Origin: NCEH01 sp043195125
GTDB lineage: Bacteria; Pseudomonadota; Alphaproteobacteria; Rhizobiales; Xanthobacteraceae
DNA: 64,000 nucleotides
NCBI RefSeq assembly: GCF_043195125.1
Contig: NZ_JBAFWR010000007.1
Direction: 5' to 3' (one strand)
Part shown: positions 42,585-51,853 of the stretch, one piece after another
Layout: each line of letters begins with the position of its first letter
Numbering within the stretch: the first letter of the stretch is position 1
The notes under the pieces: model-generated
Databases searched by the model: none
The model's input: only the letters and a program-made list of their open reading frames with translations
What the model was told of the DNA's origin: nothing
Translations under genes and position numbers: made by a program

Positions 42585-43945
42585 TGGAGCCGGTCCGGCG
42601 CGCCTATCGCTCCTGGGGCGGCGTGCTGCGCGCCGAGAGCGAGGTGGTGCGCCCGCTCGATCCGAACCGTGCCGCGCGCTTTCTCCAGGGGCCGCCTGCC
42701 GCGCCGGCCATCGCCTACGGCTGCGGGCGCTCTTATGGGGATGTGGCGCTCAATCCCGGCGGGCTGCTGGTGGATACCCGGCATCTCGACTGCTTCATGG
42801 CGTTCGATCCCGAGACCGGCCTGCTCACGTGCGAGGCCGGGGTGCGGCTCGCGGATATTTTCGCGGTCATCTCCCGCCCGCTGCCGGACGGCTCGGGCTG
42901 GATGCTGCCGGTGGTGCCGGGCACGCGCTTCGTCAGCGTCGGCGGGGCCATCGCCAATGACGTGCACGGCAAGAACGACCATGCCTGTGGCAGCTTCGGC
43001 AATCATGTCGAGAGCCTGGAGCTGGCGCGCAGCGACGGCAGCCGGCTGATCTGCTCGCGCACGGAAAATCCCGGCCTGTTCTGCGCCACCATCGGCGGGC
43101 TGGGCCTGACCGGGCTGATCCTTGCCGCCACCCTGCGCCTGCGCAAGGTCAGCGGGCTGGCGCTGGAGAGCGAGGAGATCCGCTTCGGCCATCTCGACGA
43201 TTTCTTCGCCCTGGATGCGGAGAGCGCCGAGGCCTGGGAATATACCGCCGCCTGGGTGGATTGCCTCGCCGGCGGGGCGCAGCTCGGGCGTGGCATCTAT
43301 CTGCGGGCGCGGCACGCGCCGGGCGTCGGCGCGCCGCCGCCCTCGCGCGAAACGAAGATCGCGGTGCCCTTCGCCCCGCCCATTTCGGCGGTGAACGCCC
43401 TGTCCTTGCGCGCGTTCAATGCCGCCTACCTGCGCAAGCTCGGCCGTTCCGGGCGCAAAGCGCAGGTCGCCTCCTACGAGAAGACCTTCTTCCCGCTCGA
43501 CGCCATCGGCCAGTGGAACAAGCTCTACGGCCCGCGCGGCTTCTACCAGTTCCAGGCGGTGATCCCGCCGCAGGCGGCGCGCGACGGCACGGCCGATCTG
43601 CTGCGCGCCATCGTGGATGCGGGGCAGGGCTCCATGCTGGTGGTGCTGAAGCGCTTCGGCACGGTGGGTTCGCCCGGCCTCATGTCCTTCCCCATGCCCG
43701 GCGTGACCTTGGCGCTGGACTTCCCCAATCTGGGGGACGACACGCTGCGCCTGCTGCGGCGGCTGGAGGATATCGTGGTCGCCGCGCGCGGGCGCATCTA
43801 TCCCGCCAAGGATTTCTCCATGTCCGCCGAAACCTATGCGAAGGGCTATCCGGCCCTGTCCGCGTTCCGGCATTTCCTCGATCCCGCAATGTCCTCGGCG
43901 TTTTCGCGCCGCGTCGGCATTCACCCGGCGGAGGCCCAGAAGTGA
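42584..43945 (+). CDS. DprE1-like FAD-dependent oxidase
   Basis: 453-residue FAD-linked oxidase. The PP-loop/FAD motif is YGCGRSYGDVALNPGG. The conserved GGAIANDVHGKNDH and GSFGNHVESLELARSDG follow, and the C-terminal substrate domain has YQFQAVIPP, LVVLKRFG and GRIYPAKD. These match DprE1, which oxidises decaprenyl-phosphoryl ribose at C2 in the two-step epimerisation to arabinose. Location directly after the UbiA-HAD gene (TGATG overlap) and before an SDR supports that role. The polyprenyl chain length is unknown. Confidence 0.85.
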   Translation: MEPVRRAYRSWGGVLRAESEVVRPLDPNRAARFLQGPPAAPAIAYGCGRSYGDVALNPGGLLVDTRHLDCFMAFDPETGLLTCEAGVRLADIFAVISRPLPDGSGWMLPVVPGTRFVSVGGAIANDVHGKNDHACGSFGNHVESLELARSDGSRLICSRTENPGLFCATIGGLGLTGLILAATLRLRKVSGLALESEEIRFGHLDDFFALDAESAEAWEYTAAWVDCLAGGAQLGRGIYLRARHAPGVGAPPPSRETKIAVPFAPPISAVNALSLRAFNAAYLRKLGRSGRKAQVASYEKTFFPLDAIGQWNKLYGPRGFYQFQAVIPPQAARDGTADLLRAIVDAGQGSMLVVLKRFGTVGSPGLMSFPMPGVTLALDFPNLGDDTLRLLRRLEDIVVAARGRIYPAKDFSMSAETYAKGYPALSAFRHFLDPAMSSAFSRRVGIHPAEAQK

Positions 43946-44694
43946 CCGAGACCGCACGCCGCGTCGCCATCTTCGGCGCCACCTCCGACATCGCCATCGC
44001 CTTTGCCCGCCGCTGCGCCGAGGCGCGCCAGCGCCTCGTGCTGGTGGGCCGCGACCGCGCCGCCCTTGATCGCCTCGCGGCGGACCTCTCGGTGCGCGGG
44101 GCGCCGCAGGTGGTGGTGCAGGAGGCTGATTTCACCCGCACGGCGGCGCTCGCGGCGGTGGCCGAGAGCGCCTGGACCGCGCTCGGCGGACTGGACGTGG
44201 CGCTCATCGCCTACGGCTCGCTGCCCGACCAGGCCCGCGTTTCCGCAGACGCTGCGGAAGGGGAGGCGGCGCTCGCGCTTAATTTCGTCAGCCCGGCCTT
44301 GCTCAGCGACGCGCTCGCCGCGCGCTTCGAGGCGCAACGGGCGGGCACCATCGCCGTCATTACTTCGGTGGCCGGCGACCGGGGGCGGCAGAGCAATTAT
44401 CTCTACGGCGCCGCCAAGGGCGGCCTGCAGAAGTTCCTCGAAGGGCTGCGGCATCGCCTGTTCAAGGCGAATGTCGCGGTGCTCGATGTGCGCCCCGGTT
44501 TCGTCGCGACGAAAATGACCGCCCATCTGCCGCAGGGTGGCCCGCTGTGGGCGACGCCCGAGAAGGTGGCGGGCGATATCGATGCGGCCATCTCCAAGCG
44601 CGGCGCCGTGCTTTACACGCCCTGGTTCTGGTTCGGCATCATGGCCATCGTGCGCAACGTGCCGCGCCCGCTGTTCCACCGCAGCAAGCTCTGA
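43942..44694 (+). CDS. DprE2-like SDR reductase
   Basis: 250-residue short-chain reductase. It has VAIFGATSDIAIAFARR (nucleotide binding), ALIAYGSLPDQ, ITSVAGDRGRQSNYLYGAAKGGLQKFLEGL (Ser, Tyr-x3-Lys) and a C-terminal aromatic, basic tail WFWFGIMAIVRNVPRPLFHR that may touch the membrane. It resembles DprE2, which reduces the 2-keto intermediate to polyprenyl-phosphoryl arabinose with NADH. The GTG start overlaps the DprE1-like stop (GTGA), so all three genes form one tightly coupled operon. Confidence 0.85.
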   Translation: MTETARRVAIFGATSDIAIAFARRCAEARQRLVLVGRDRAALDRLAADLSVRGAPQVVVQEADFTRTAALAAVAESAWTALGGLDVALIAYGSLPDQARVSADAAEGEAALALNFVSPALLSDALAARFEAQRAGTIAVITSVAGDRGRQSNYLYGAAKGGLQKFLEGLRHRLFKANVAVLDVRPGFVATKMTAHLPQGGPLWATPEKVAGDIDAAISKRGAVLYTPWFWFGIMAIVRNVPRPLFHRSKL

Positions 44695-44841
44695 ACCGGA
44701 GCGGGATTTCCCGCTTTCGCGCCCCGCTGCGGCAGCCCCCTTGGCGGGCTCGCGCAAAGAGACGATTGCGACTTTCGGGCGCGGCCCTCACACTCCCCCC
44801 ATAAGACCAGAAAATTTGGCTGGAAACGTAGGGGTGGATTC

Positions 44842-46980
44842 ATGTTGGCATTGGTGGTGATCATCGCCTGCGGCCTGCTGGCCGTCGGCTACGGGGTCTG
44901 GGCCGGGCGCGCGGTCATGTCCGCCGATCCTGGAAACGCGCGGATGCAGGAGATTGCAGCCGCCATCGCGGAAGGCGCGCAGGCCTATCTCAAGCGCCAG
45001 TACACGACCATCGGGATCGTCGGCATCGTCATTTTCATTGCGGTTGGCTTTTTGCTGGGCTGGCTGGTGGCGGTCGGTTTCGCCGTGGGCGCGATTCTCT
45101 CGGCGCTTGCCGGCTTCATCGGCATGAACGTCTCGGTCCGCGCCAATGTGCGCACCGCCCAGGCGGCGACCAAGTCGCTCGCCGGCGGGCTGGACCTCGC
45201 GTTTAAGGCCGGCGCCGTCACCGGCCTGCTGGTGGCCGGACTCGCCCTGCTCGGGGTCACGGTCTATTTCGCCGTGCTCACCAAGGGCCTCGGCATGGCG
45301 CCGGGCAGCCGCACGGTGGTTGACGCGCTGGTGGCGCTCGGCTTCGGCGCCTCGCTGATCTCCATCTTCGCGCGTCTCGGCGGCGGCATCTTCACCAAGG
45401 GTGCGGACGTGGGCGGCGATCTGGTGGGCAAGGTGGAAGCCGGCATCCCGGAGGATGATCCGCGCAACCCCGCCACCATCGCCGACAATGTGGGCGACAA
45501 TGTCGGCGATTGCGCCGGCATGGCCGCCGATTTGTTCGAGACCTATGTGGTGACGGTGGTGGCGACCATGGTGCTGGCGGCGATCTTCTTCGCCAATACG
45601 CCGGCGCTGGAATCCATGCTGCTCTATCCGCTCGCCATCGGCGGCGCGTGCATCATCACCTCGATTGCCGGCACCTTCTTCGTACGGCTCGGGCCCACGT
45701 CCTCGATCATGGGGGCGCTTTACAAGGGCTTCGGCGCGAGCGCCGGGCTCTCGGTGTTCGCCCTCGCCTTCGTCACCTGGGTGCTGGCGGGCTTCGGGCC
45801 GATTTCCGGCAGCGCCATCACCGGCACCAGCCTGTTCCTGGCCGGCGTGACCGGGCTGGCGGTGACCGGCGCCATCGTCGTCATCACCGAATATTACACC
45901 GGCACCGGCTATCGCCCGGTGGTGTCCATCGCCCAGGCCTCGGTGACCGGGCACGGCACCAACATCATCCAGGGACTTGCCATCTCGCTGGAATCCACCG
46001 CGCTGCCGACGCTGGTGATCATCGCCGGCATCCTGGTGGCCTATGGGCTCGCAGGCCTGTTCGGCATCGCGATCGCCGCGACCACCATGCTGGCGCTCGC
46101 GGGCATGGTGGTGGCGCTCGATGCCTTCGGCCCGGTGACGGACAATGCCGGCGGCATCGCGGAAATGGCCGGCCTTCCCCCGGAGGTGCGCCATTCCACC
46201 GACGCGCTGGACGCGGTGGGCAACACCACCAAGGCGGTGACCAAGGGCTATGCCATCGGCTCCGCCGGCCTCGGCGCGCTGGTGCTGTTCGCGGCCTACA
46301 GCCAGGATTTGAAGTTCTTCACCAGCACGGCCGCCCCCGGTTCCTATTTCGCCGGGGTCACGCCGAACTTCTCGCTGGAGAATCCCTATGTGGTGGTGGG
46401 TTTGCTGTTCGGCGGCCTGCTGCCGTTCCTGTTCGCGGCCATGGGCATGACGGCGGTGGGCCGGGCGGCCGGGGCCATCGTGGAAGAGGTGCGGCGCCAG
46501 TTCCGCGAGCATCCCGGCATCATGACCTATGCCGAGAAGCCGGATTATTCCCGCGCCGTGGATTTGCTCACCAAGGCGGCCATCAAGGAAATGGTCATTC
46601 CCTCCCTGCTGCCGGTGCTCTCGCCCATCGTGTGCTATTTCCTCATCTATCTGGTGGCGGGCGGCGGGGTGGCGGGCAAATCCGCCGCCTTCTCGGCGGT
46701 AGGCGCCATGCTGCTGGGCGTGATCGTCACCGGCTTGTTCGTCGCCATCTCCATGACCTCCGGCGGCGGCGCCTGGGACAATGCGAAGAAGTCGTTCGAG
46801 GACGGCTTCGTCGATAAGGACGGCGTGCGCCACTACAAGGGCTCGGAGGCCCACAAGGCCTCCGTCACCGGCGACACGGTGGGCGATCCCTACAAGGACA
46901 CGGCGGGACCGGCCGTGAATCCCATGATCAAGATCACCAACATCGTCGCTTTGCTGCTGCTGGCGGTGCTGGCGCATTAG
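44842..46980 (+). CDS. hppA: K+-insensitive proton-pumping pyrophosphatase
   Basis: 712-residue integral membrane protein, about 16 helices, coupling pyrophosphate hydrolysis to H+ export. Substrate site motifs: GGGIFTKGADVGGDLVGKVEAGIPEDDPRNPATIADNVGDNVGD and, near the C-terminus, DNAKKSFEDGF with SVTGDTVGDPYKDTAGPAVNP. The GNTTK segment with Lys after GNTT marks the K+-independent class. Monocistronic by its gaps (147 nt before, 184 nt after). Confidence 0.97.
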   Translation: MLALVVIIACGLLAVGYGVWAGRAVMSADPGNARMQEIAAAIAEGAQAYLKRQYTTIGIVGIVIFIAVGFLLGWLVAVGFAVGAILSALAGFIGMNVSVRANVRTAQAATKSLAGGLDLAFKAGAVTGLLVAGLALLGVTVYFAVLTKGLGMAPGSRTVVDALVALGFGASLISIFARLGGGIFTKGADVGGDLVGKVEAGIPEDDPRNPATIADNVGDNVGDCAGMAADLFETYVVTVVATMVLAAIFFANTPALESMLLYPLAIGGACIITSIAGTFFVRLGPTSSIMGALYKGFGASAGLSVFALAFVTWVLAGFGPISGSAITGTSLFLAGVTGLAVTGAIVVITEYYTGTGYRPVVSIAQASVTGHGTNIIQGLAISLESTALPTLVIIAGILVAYGLAGLFGIAIAATTMLALAGMVVALDAFGPVTDNAGGIAEMAGLPPEVRHSTDALDAVGNTTKAVTKGYAIGSAGLGALVLFAAYSQDLKFFTSTAAPGSYFAGVTPNFSLENPYVVVGLLFGGLLPFLFAAMGMTAVGRAAGAIVEEVRRQFREHPGIMTYAEKPDYSRAVDLLTKAAIKEMVIPSLLPVLSPIVCYFLIYLVAGGGVAGKSAAFSAVGAMLLGVIVTGLFVAISMTSGGGAWDNAKKSFEDGFVDKDGVRHYKGSEAHKASVTGDTVGDPYKDTAGPAVNPMIKITNIVALLLLAVLAH

Positions 46981-47010
46981 GGAGGCACCTCCGCGTCATT
47001 GGCGCGGGCG

Positions 47011-47077
47011 GCCCCCTCACCCTGACCCTATCCCCGGCGGGGAGAGGTCGACCGCGCAGCGGGCGGGTGAGGGGGCA
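47011..47077. repeat. Intergenic palindromic repeat, copy B
   Basis: Element between hppA and the NCS2 permease with outer arms CCCCTCACCC/GGGTGAGGGG around an inner CCCCGGCGGGG hairpin. It matches copy A at 26421-26477 over GGAGAGGTCG-x-CCGCGCAGC-x-GGCGGGTGAGGGGG. Same orientation on the plus strand as copy A. Confidence 0.6.
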
Positions 47078-47164
47078 AATTTGCGCTGTTCGCACCTGCG
47101 AAGGGCTGGCGGGACGCCGGCTTCCTGCTAGCCTCGCCGCATCGGCAAACGGGGACCGGGCGGC

Positions 47165-48454
47165 ATGCTGGAGCGGGTGTTTCATCTCCAGGAGAACGGC
47201 ACGCGGCCGGCGACCGAAATTCTCGCCGGCCTCACCACCTTCCTGACCATGAGCTATATCATCGTGGTCAATCCGCAGATCCTGGCGGCCGCCGGGATCG
47301 ACCATGGCGCCGCCTTCACCGCCACCTGCCTTGCCGCCGCCCTCGGCACGCTGGCCATGGCGCTGCTGGCCAATTATCCCATCGCGCTCGCCCCCGGCAT
47401 GGGGCTGAACGCCTATTTCGCCTTCACCGTCGTCCTGGGTATGCAGATTCCCTGGCAGGTGGCGCTTGGCGCCGTGTTCCTGTCGGGCCTGCTGTTCCTC
47501 GCCATCAGCGTGCTGCACATCCGCGAATGGCTGATCAATTCCATTCCCCTGTCGCTGAAGCTCGGCATCGCCGCCGGCATCGGGCTGTTCCTGGGCCTGC
47601 TCGGCTTCCAGGGCATGGGGCTCGTGGTGGCGAAGCCCGCGACCATGATCGGCCTCGGCGATCTGGAAAAGACCACGACCCTGCTTTCGGCGCTGGGCTT
47701 CCTGCTGATGGCGGGGCTCTCCGCCCGCAAGGTGCCGGGGGCGATCCTCATCGGCATCGCCGTCACCACATTGCTCGGGGTGCCGCTGGGCCTGACGAAA
47801 TTCGACGGCTTCGTGGCCCTGCCGCCCTCGCTCGCGCCCACTTTCCTGCAGATGGACATCGCCGGCGCCGTCAAGCTCGGCGCGGTCAGCGTGGTGTTCA
47901 CCTTCTTCCTGGTGGATGTGCTCGACAACATGGGCACGCTGATCGCCACCACCTTCCGCGCCGGGCTGATGCGCAAGGACGGCACGGTGCCGCGCCTGCG
48001 CGAAGTGCTGCTCGCCGACAGCGGCGGGGCGATGCTCGGCGCCGTGCTCGGCACCAGCACCACGACCTCCTATATCGAGAGCGCGGCCGGCATCCAGGCC
48101 GGCGGGCGCACGGGCCTTGCCTCGGTGGCGACGGCGCTCCTGTTTCTCGCCTGCTTGGTGTTCGCGCCCCTGGCCATGGCGGTGCCGGCCTTTGCCACCG
48201 CGCCGGCCATGGTGTTCGTGGCCTGCCTCATGGTCTCCGCGCTGCGCGCGGTGGATTTCGACGATCCGTGCGAATCGCTGCCGGCGGCAGCCACCGCGCT
48301 CGGCACCGTGTTCAGCTTCTCCATCGCCTCAGGCATCGGCATCGGCTTCATTACCTATGTGGCTGTGAATGTGGTTGCCGGCCGCGCCCGCAGCGTCAGC
48401 GGAGCGGTATGGATCATCGCCTTTGCCTCGGTCGTGAGCTTCGCATTGGAATGA
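47165..48454 (+). CDS. NCS2-family purine permease (AzgA/PbuG-like)
   Basis: 429-residue inner-membrane transporter of the AzgA branch of NCS2, usually carrying adenine, guanine or hypoxanthine with H+. It has ILAGLTTFLTMSYIIVVNPQIL, LANYPIALAPGMGLNAYFAFTV, the FTFFLVDVLDNMGTLIATT motif and the LGTSTTTSYIESAAGIQAGGRTGLA signature. About 12-14 helices. Which purine it moves is not clear. Start ATG 47165. Confidence 0.9.
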   Translation: MLERVFHLQENGTRPATEILAGLTTFLTMSYIIVVNPQILAAAGIDHGAAFTATCLAAALGTLAMALLANYPIALAPGMGLNAYFAFTVVLGMQIPWQVALGAVFLSGLLFLAISVLHIREWLINSIPLSLKLGIAAGIGLFLGLLGFQGMGLVVAKPATMIGLGDLEKTTTLLSALGFLLMAGLSARKVPGAILIGIAVTTLLGVPLGLTKFDGFVALPPSLAPTFLQMDIAGAVKLGAVSVVFTFFLVDVLDNMGTLIATTFRAGLMRKDGTVPRLREVLLADSGGAMLGAVLGTSTTTSYIESAAGIQAGGRTGLASVATALLFLACLVFAPLAMAVPAFATAPAMVFVACLMVSALRAVDFDDPCESLPAAATALGTVFSFSIASGIGIGFITYVAVNVVAGRARSVSGAVWIIAFASVVSFALE

Positions 48455-48611
48455 GATCCGCGTGCCATGCAGGGCGCGGGGAGGTGCTGCGAAATCAGGC
48501 ACTCTTTCATTGCCCGGCGCGATCGTGTAGGAACGCGCCCGACTGACATTTTCCGGACCTGTGCGCGGTTGCCGGCCTTTTGGCGGACGCCGGCGCGAAG
48601 ACGTGGATTCC

Positions 48612-49028
48612 ATGCAGACTGTTTTGATCGTCATTCATCTGATGGTGGTGCTCGCGCTGATCGGCGTGGTGCTGATCCAGCGTTCCGAGGGCGGTGGCCT
48701 GGGCATCGGCGGCGGGGGCGGCGGCTCCGGCGGCGGCTTCTTCACCGCGCGCGGAAGCGCCAATCTGCTGACGCGCGCCACCGCGATTCTCGCCGGCATC
48801 TTCTTTGTCACCTCCATTTCGCTGACCATTCTGGCCGGCTGGGGCCGCACCCCGCCGGCGTTGCTGAGCCCGGCCGCCCCGAGCGGCCCGTCGGTTCCCC
48901 AGAGCGGCGGCACCATTCTCGATCAGCTCCGCCAGCAGGCGCCGGCTGGCCAGGCCGCTCCCGCACCCGCGCCTGCCCCGGAAGCCGCTCCGGCGCCGAG
49001 CGGCCCGCAGGTTCCGAAGTCTCAGTGA
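48612..49028 (+). CDS. secG: Preprotein translocase subunit SecG
   Basis: 138-residue membrane subunit of SecYEG. Two helices (MQTVLIVIHLMVVLALIGVVLIQ and the second at about 58-78) flank the conserved RSEGGGLGIGGGGG...FFTARGSANLLTRAT loop. The C-terminal 60 residues are a Pro/Ala/Gln-rich tail, as often in Alphaproteobacteria. Start ATG 48612. It lies 110 nt before pyrG, its usual partner in the order. Confidence 0.95.
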   Translation: MQTVLIVIHLMVVLALIGVVLIQRSEGGGLGIGGGGGGSGGGFFTARGSANLLTRATAILAGIFFVTSISLTILAGWGRTPPALLSPAAPSGPSVPQSGGTILDQLRQQAPAGQAAPAPAPAPEAAPAPSGPQVPKSQ

Positions 49029-49138
49029 TCGTGTATCGCGGCGCTCCCGCCGCGATATGAGGTTCTCCACAGGCGAGGCGATGCCGGAACGGCATTGCTC
49101 TCGCCGAATCGCGTTTGCGCGGATTAGAGTTTAAGCCC

Positions 49139-50767
49139 ATGGCGCGCTACATCTTCATCACCGGCGGCGTCGTGTCCTCGCTGGGCAAGGGCCTCGCTTC
49201 CGCAGCCTTGGGCGCGCTTCTTCAGGCGCGCGGCTATACGGTCCGGCTGCGCAAGCTGGACCCCTATCTGAACGTCGATCCGGGCACCATGAGCCCGTAT
49301 CAGCATGGCGAAGTGTTCGTGACCGACGACGGGGCCGAGACCGACCTCGACCTCGGCCATTACGAGCGTTTCACCGGCCGCCCCGCCACCAAGCGGGACA
49401 ATGTCACCACCGGCCGCATCTATCAGGACATCATCACCAAGGAGCGGCGCGGCGACTATCTCGGCGCCACGGTCCAGGTGATCCCGCACGTCACCAATGC
49501 CATCAAGGACTTCGTCCTGGAGGGCAACGAGGGGTACGATTTCGTGCTCATCGAGGTGGGCGGAACCGTGGGCGATATCGAGGGCCTGCCGTTCTTCGAG
49601 GCGACCCGCCAGCTCAAGAACGAGCTGCCGCGCGGCCATGCCATCTTCATCCATCTCACCCTGATGCCCTTCATCCCCTCCGCCGGGGAATTGAAGACCA
49701 AGCCGACCCAGCATTCGGTGAAGGAGCTGCGCTCCATCGGCATCCAGCCGGACATCCTGCTGTGCCGCACCGACCGGGCGATCCCGCGCGAGGAGCGGCG
49801 CAAGCTCTCGCTGTTCTGCAACGTGCGGGAAAGCGCGGTGATCGAGGCGCGGGACGTGGACAATATCTACGCCGTGCCCGCCGCCTATCATGCGGAAGGC
49901 CTCGATACCGAGGTGCTGGCCGCGTTCGGCATTGATCCGGCGCCGGCGCCCAACCTGAAGCGCTGGTCCACCATCGAGAACCGCGTGCGCAATCCGGAAG
50001 GCGAGGTCACCATCGCCGTGGTCGGCAAATATACCGGCCTGAAGGATGCCTATAAGTCGCTCATCGAGGCTTTGGCCCATGGCGGCATCGCCAACAAGGT
50101 GAAGGTCAATCTCGACTGGATCGAGAGCGAGACCTTCGAGCACGAAGACCCCGTGCCGTTCCTGGAGCATGTGCACGGCATCCTGGTGCCCGGCGGCTTC
50201 GGCCAGCGCGGGGCGGAAGGCAAGATCCGCGCGGCCCAGTTCGCCCGCGAGCGCAAGGTGCCCTATTTCGGCATCTGTTTCGGCATGCAGATGGCGGTGA
50301 TCGAGGCGGCGCGGAACCTCGCCGGCGTGCACAATGCCAATTCCACCGAATTCGGCGAGACCAGCGAGCCGGTGGTGGGTCTGCTCACCGAATGGCTCAA
50401 GGGCAACGAGCTGGAGCGCCGCTCGGCGGCGGGGGACCTCGGCGGCACCATGCGGCTCGGCGCCTATCACGCGGTGCTCAATCCCGGCAGCCGGGTGGCC
50501 AATATCTATGGCGAGGGCGACATCTACGAGCGTCACCGTCATCGTTACGAAGTGAACACCGCCTATAAGGACCGGCTGGAACAGCACGGCCTTCGCTTCT
50601 CCGGCATGTCGCCCGACGGGCTGCTGCCGGAAATCGTGGAATATGCCGACCATCCCTGGTTCATCGGGGTGCAATTCCACCCGGAACTGAAGTCGCGGCC
50701 GTTTGAGCCGCATCCCTTGTTCGCGTCCTTCGTGGGCGCGGCCATGGAGCAGAGCCGGCTCGTCTAG
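49139..50767 (+). CDS. pyrG: CTP synthase
   Basis: 542-residue enzyme aminating UTP to CTP with ATP and glutamine. The N-terminal amidoligase domain (MARYIFITGGVVSSLGKGLASA, DPYLNVDPGTMSPYQHGEVFVTDDG) is followed by a C-terminal class I glutaminase domain (about 290-540: PGGFGQRG, nucleophile Cys in FGICFGMQMAVIE, catalytic HPELKSRP). Allosteric GTP control is expected. In related genomes kdsA and eno follow; here a VOC gene does. Confidence 0.98.
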   Translation: MARYIFITGGVVSSLGKGLASAALGALLQARGYTVRLRKLDPYLNVDPGTMSPYQHGEVFVTDDGAETDLDLGHYERFTGRPATKRDNVTTGRIYQDIITKERRGDYLGATVQVIPHVTNAIKDFVLEGNEGYDFVLIEVGGTVGDIEGLPFFEATRQLKNELPRGHAIFIHLTLMPFIPSAGELKTKPTQHSVKELRSIGIQPDILLCRTDRAIPREERRKLSLFCNVRESAVIEARDVDNIYAVPAAYHAEGLDTEVLAAFGIDPAPAPNLKRWSTIENRVRNPEGEVTIAVVGKYTGLKDAYKSLIEALAHGGIANKVKVNLDWIESETFEHEDPVPFLEHVHGILVPGGFGQRGAEGKIRAAQFARERKVPYFGICFGMQMAVIEAARNLAGVHNANSTEFGETSEPVVGLLTEWLKGNELERRSAAGDLGGTMRLGAYHAVLNPGSRVANIYGEGDIYERHRHRYEVNTAYKDRLEQHGLRFSGMSPDGLLPEIVEYADHPWFIGVQFHPELKSRPFEPHPLFASFVGAAMEQSRLV

Positions 50768-50797
50768 CGCCGGTGCCTCCGATTTAAGGATTTCCCC

Positions 50798-51676
50798 ATG
50801 CGCAGAGGTCTCGATCACGTCGTCCATGTGGTGCGCGACCTCGATGCGGCGGGGGAGGTCTATGACCTGCTCGGCTTCACGGTCAGCCCCCGCAATCGCC
50901 ATCCCTGGGGCACCCAGAACCGCATCATCCAGATGCCGGGCTTCTTCATCGAGCTGCTGGAAATCTCCGAGCCGGAGAAGATTCCCGCCGGCACGCCGGA
51001 GCAGTTTTCCTTCGGCGCCTTCAACCGCGATTTCCTCGCCCGCAACGGGGAAGGCCTCTCCATGCTGGTGCTGGAAGGCACCGACCCGGCGGGAGAAAAG
51101 GCGACCTTCGATGCCGCCGGCTTCGGCGGGTTCGATCTGTTCGAGTTTTCGCGCATGGCGCGCCGGCCCGACGGGAACGACGTGGAAGTCGGCTTCTCGC
51201 TCGCCTTCGCCGTCGATCCGCTGGCGCCCGACGTGGGCTTCTTCACCTGCACGCAGCGCCGGCCGGAGAATTTCTGGTCGGCCGATCTGCAGCGCCATGC
51301 CAACGGCATCACCGGCGTATCCGGCGTGGTGCTGGTATCGGACAGCCTGGTGGATCACGTCAGCTTCCTCGACACGCTGACCGGCGTCACACCGCGCCGC
51401 GCCAGCGATGACTGGTATGTGGCGCAGACGCCGCGCGGCGAGATCGACCTGATGACCCGCGCCAATTTCACCCAGCGCTACGGCGTTCCGGCCCCCGCCG
51501 GCGAAGGCATGCGCCTCGCCGCCATCCGCTTCGATTCCCCCGGCGCCGCCAGCTTGCGCCGCTCGCTCCAGGCGCGCGGCATGGTGGAAGAGGCCATCGA
51601 AGGCATCGTGGTGGTGAAGCCGTCGAGCGCGCTTGGCGCCGCCATTGTGGTGGAGCGTCCCGCCGGCGCCGCTTGA
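50798..51676 (+). CDS. VOC-superfamily glyoxalase-like protein
   Basis: 292-residue protein of the vicinal-oxygen-chelate fold, in the glyoxalase-like group. The N-terminal module starts RRGLDHVVHVVRDLDAAGEVYDLLGFTVSPRNRHPWGTQNRIIQMPGFFIELLEI. The second module is at about 165-290 with GITGVSGVVLVSDSLVDHVSFLD. His and Glu that could bind metal are in DHVVH and IELLE. Substrate unknown. It starts 30 nt after pyrG and may be transcribed with it. Confidence 0.8.
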   Translation: MRRGLDHVVHVVRDLDAAGEVYDLLGFTVSPRNRHPWGTQNRIIQMPGFFIELLEISEPEKIPAGTPEQFSFGAFNRDFLARNGEGLSMLVLEGTDPAGEKATFDAAGFGGFDLFEFSRMARRPDGNDVEVGFSLAFAVDPLAPDVGFFTCTQRRPENFWSADLQRHANGITGVSGVVLVSDSLVDHVSFLDTLTGVTPRRASDDWYVAQTPRGEIDLMTRANFTQRYGVPAPAGEGMRLAAIRFDSPGAASLRRSLQARGMVEEAIEGIVVVKPSSALGAAIVVERPAGAA

Positions 51677-51754
51677 AACTGCGGGATTGGACGCTAGAGT
51701 ATTCTTATTGAGAAAATAATATTCTCAATGAGCGTGCCGCGCAGGCGCGCTGGA

Positions 51755-51851
51755 GCATTTTCGAGCGAAGCCGAACCGGTTCGCGTGAAGAAAATGCGCC
51801 AAAACAAGCTGTGGGTGCATTTCACCGTTTCAGAGAAACGATGAAATGCAC
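51755..51851. repeat. Dispersed Hyphomicrobiales palindromic repeat (two hairpins)
   Basis: First unit: GCATTTTC at 51755-51762 and GAAAATGC at 51790-51797 around the perfect palindrome GAACCGGTTC (51773-51782). This is the core of a repeat family I recognise as abundant in Hyphomicrobiales genomes. Second unit: 17-nt arms 51815-51831 and 51835-51851, one mismatch, 3-nt loop. Upstream at 51704-51732 an AT-rich stem (CTTATTGAGAA and near-complement, 7-nt loop) follows the VOC gene. The repeat ends 2 nt before the riboswitch. Confidence 0.7.
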
Positions 51852-51853
51852 CG

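Noticed and set aside
44788..46977. 729-codon minus-strand frame opposite hppA
   Set aside because: The opposite strand encodes a complete pyrophosphatase. The His/Gly/Arg-rich antisense product is the usual high-GC shadow.
49124..51358. 744-codon minus-strand frame opposite pyrG and the VOC gene
   Set aside because: Antisense of two recognisable genes; composition typical of GC-skew shadows.
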